NCBI RefSeq assembly: GCF_011440395.1 | Contig: NZ_JAAOIX010000001.1 | Location: forward strand, 496,001-560,000 | DNA: 64,000 bases | Origin: Pseudomaricurvus alcaniphilus | GTDB lineage: Bacteria > Pseudomonadota > Gammaproteobacteria > Pseudomonadales > Cellvibrionaceae | Direction: 5' to 3' | In this document: positions 63,471 to 64,000 of the stretch, piece after piece | How the letters are laid out: every line of letters begins with the position of its first letter | Numbering within the stretch: the first letter of the stretch is position 1 | Notes under the pieces: generated by a model | Told to the model about the DNA's origin: nothing | The model's database searches: none | Seen by the model: only the letters and a program-made list of their open reading frames with translations | Position numbers and translations under genes: made by a program

Positions 63471-63950
63471 TCACCAGCGGTACTTGCCCCAGTTCTCCGG
63501 GTTGGCCCAGAATTTCGGGTTGTTCCAATCGCGCTTGCGATTGTAGGAGGCGATGTCGTAACTGTAGCTGCAGAGCTCGCTGTCTCCACTGCTATAGCAA
63601 TGCTCGCGCTTGAAGCCGAGACCAATCATGCTATTGAAATTCCACTCCGGGCAGGTCAACACCGCGACCCAGACCTTGTCACATTTGAGGTTGCGCAGTC
63701 GGCACAGCAGATGCCTGCCCTCCTCTACCGGCTGCTGCTCCAGGTAATCGAACACCACCCCCAGTTCAAAGTGCGGTAAATCATCCAGCTCATCGATGTT
63801 GTGTACACGGGCGACGCGGCAACCCTGTTGCTCAAGGGCTTCCAGGGCGGGCACCGGGTCTCCGGTACAATAGACCAGGCTGTCCGGCTGCAGGCCCTCA
63901 ATGGTAGCGATCAGTTCAGGGATGATTTCAGCAAGCTTATCATTGTACAT
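63471..63950 (-). CDS. DUF6231-like protein
   Basis: 159 residues. The sequence has a nucleotide/SAM-binding-like alternation (SLVYCTGDP, ELGVVFDYLEQQ, KVWVAVLTCPE) and the C-terminus YNRKRDWNNPKFWANPENWGKYRW, which resembles the DUF6231 family of Pseudomonadales; the assignment is from remembered pattern. Two Cys in the YCTGD and HCYSSGDSELCSYSYDI segments stand out. Function unknown. The remaining 50 bp to the window end hold nothing recognisable. Confidence 0.75.
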   Translation of the reverse strand: MYNDKLAEIIPELIATIEGLQPDSLVYCTGDPVPALEALEQQGCRVARVHNIDELDDLPHFELGVVFDYLEQQPVEEGRHLLCRLRNLKCDKVWVAVLTCPEWNFNSMIGLGFKREHCYSSGDSELCSYSYDIASYNRKRDWNNPKFWANPENWGKYRW

Positions 63951-64000
63951 TTTATATTCTCTGAGTCAGCTGTGGCAGGACAATGGGTATGTTCGGATTG

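Overview
The window (GC-rich, dense, with many ATGA or GTGA stop/start overlaps) looks like the chromosome of a free-living, probably marine gammaproteobacterium of the Pseudomonadales/Cellvibrionales type. This rests on family composition: a permease-fused hybrid kinase of the kind found in pseudomonads, TIGR02647- and DUF6231-like proteins, and a complete urt/ure locus. It is inference, because no rRNA or other marker gene is present. No prophage, plasmid backbone, CRISPR array or tRNA was recognised.

Layout. 1-655: 5' part of an AbgT-type transporter gene (minus strand). 880-2605: an HSL-type esterase and a NAD(P)-binding reductase. 2667-10208: a singlet-oxygen-type stress locus. A divergent region carries two matching ECF promoters (16-nt spacers), one reading into ECF sigma rpoE and its zinc anti-sigma chrR, the other into a seven-gene operon (NTF2-like, SDR, FAD amine oxidase, DUF1365, CFA-type methyltransferase, DUF2878, secreted unknown) likely to modify membrane fatty acids. 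10425-14754: a transporter-fused hybrid histidine kinase and a REC-LuxR response regulator. 14768-14934: a 167-bp palindromic MITE-like element. 15062-16388: an NfeD/SPFH membrane pair. 16389-17090: degenerate repeats around a GIY-YIG nuclease gene. 17178-20797: a DUF6635-like protein, a TIGR02647 protein, an AEC transporter and a 2-hydroxyacid dehydrogenase.

21496-30050 is an amino-acid catabolic cluster. An NSS symporter, PLP decarboxylase (histidine decarboxylase-like), ACT protein, Glu/Leu/Phe/Val dehydrogenase and fused indolepyruvate:ferredoxin oxidoreductase share one strand, divergent from an Lrp/AsnC regulator. It is followed by a TonB receptor, D-serine deaminase and bifunctional glutathionylspermidine synthetase/amidase. 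37153-48623 is a urea module read leftwards: urtA, a hairpin terminator, urtBCDE, ureDABC, ureEFG and a mini HupE/UreJ-like membrane protein. 50327-53622 is a beta-oxidation set (thiolase, acyl-CoA dehydrogenase, SDR) beside an AraC regulator. The right end holds a cytochrome b/cytochrome c' pair, a Cys-rich ArsP-type permease, a DUF45 peptidase, a PIN-PhoH ATPase, an orphan encapsulated-ferritin-like protein, DUF502, a membrane coiled-coil protein, an amidase-SH3 protein and a DUF6231-like protein.

The least explained signal is a family of roughly 105-110-bp nested palindromes in gaps at 20965, 21334, 36502, 36967 and 41427, with a rearranged copy at 21148. All share a core layout, but the outer arms differ completely between groups while staying self-complementary within each copy, and the central stem covaries. 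One copy separates ureB from ureA; another sits beside a tandem duplication of the gss 3' end.
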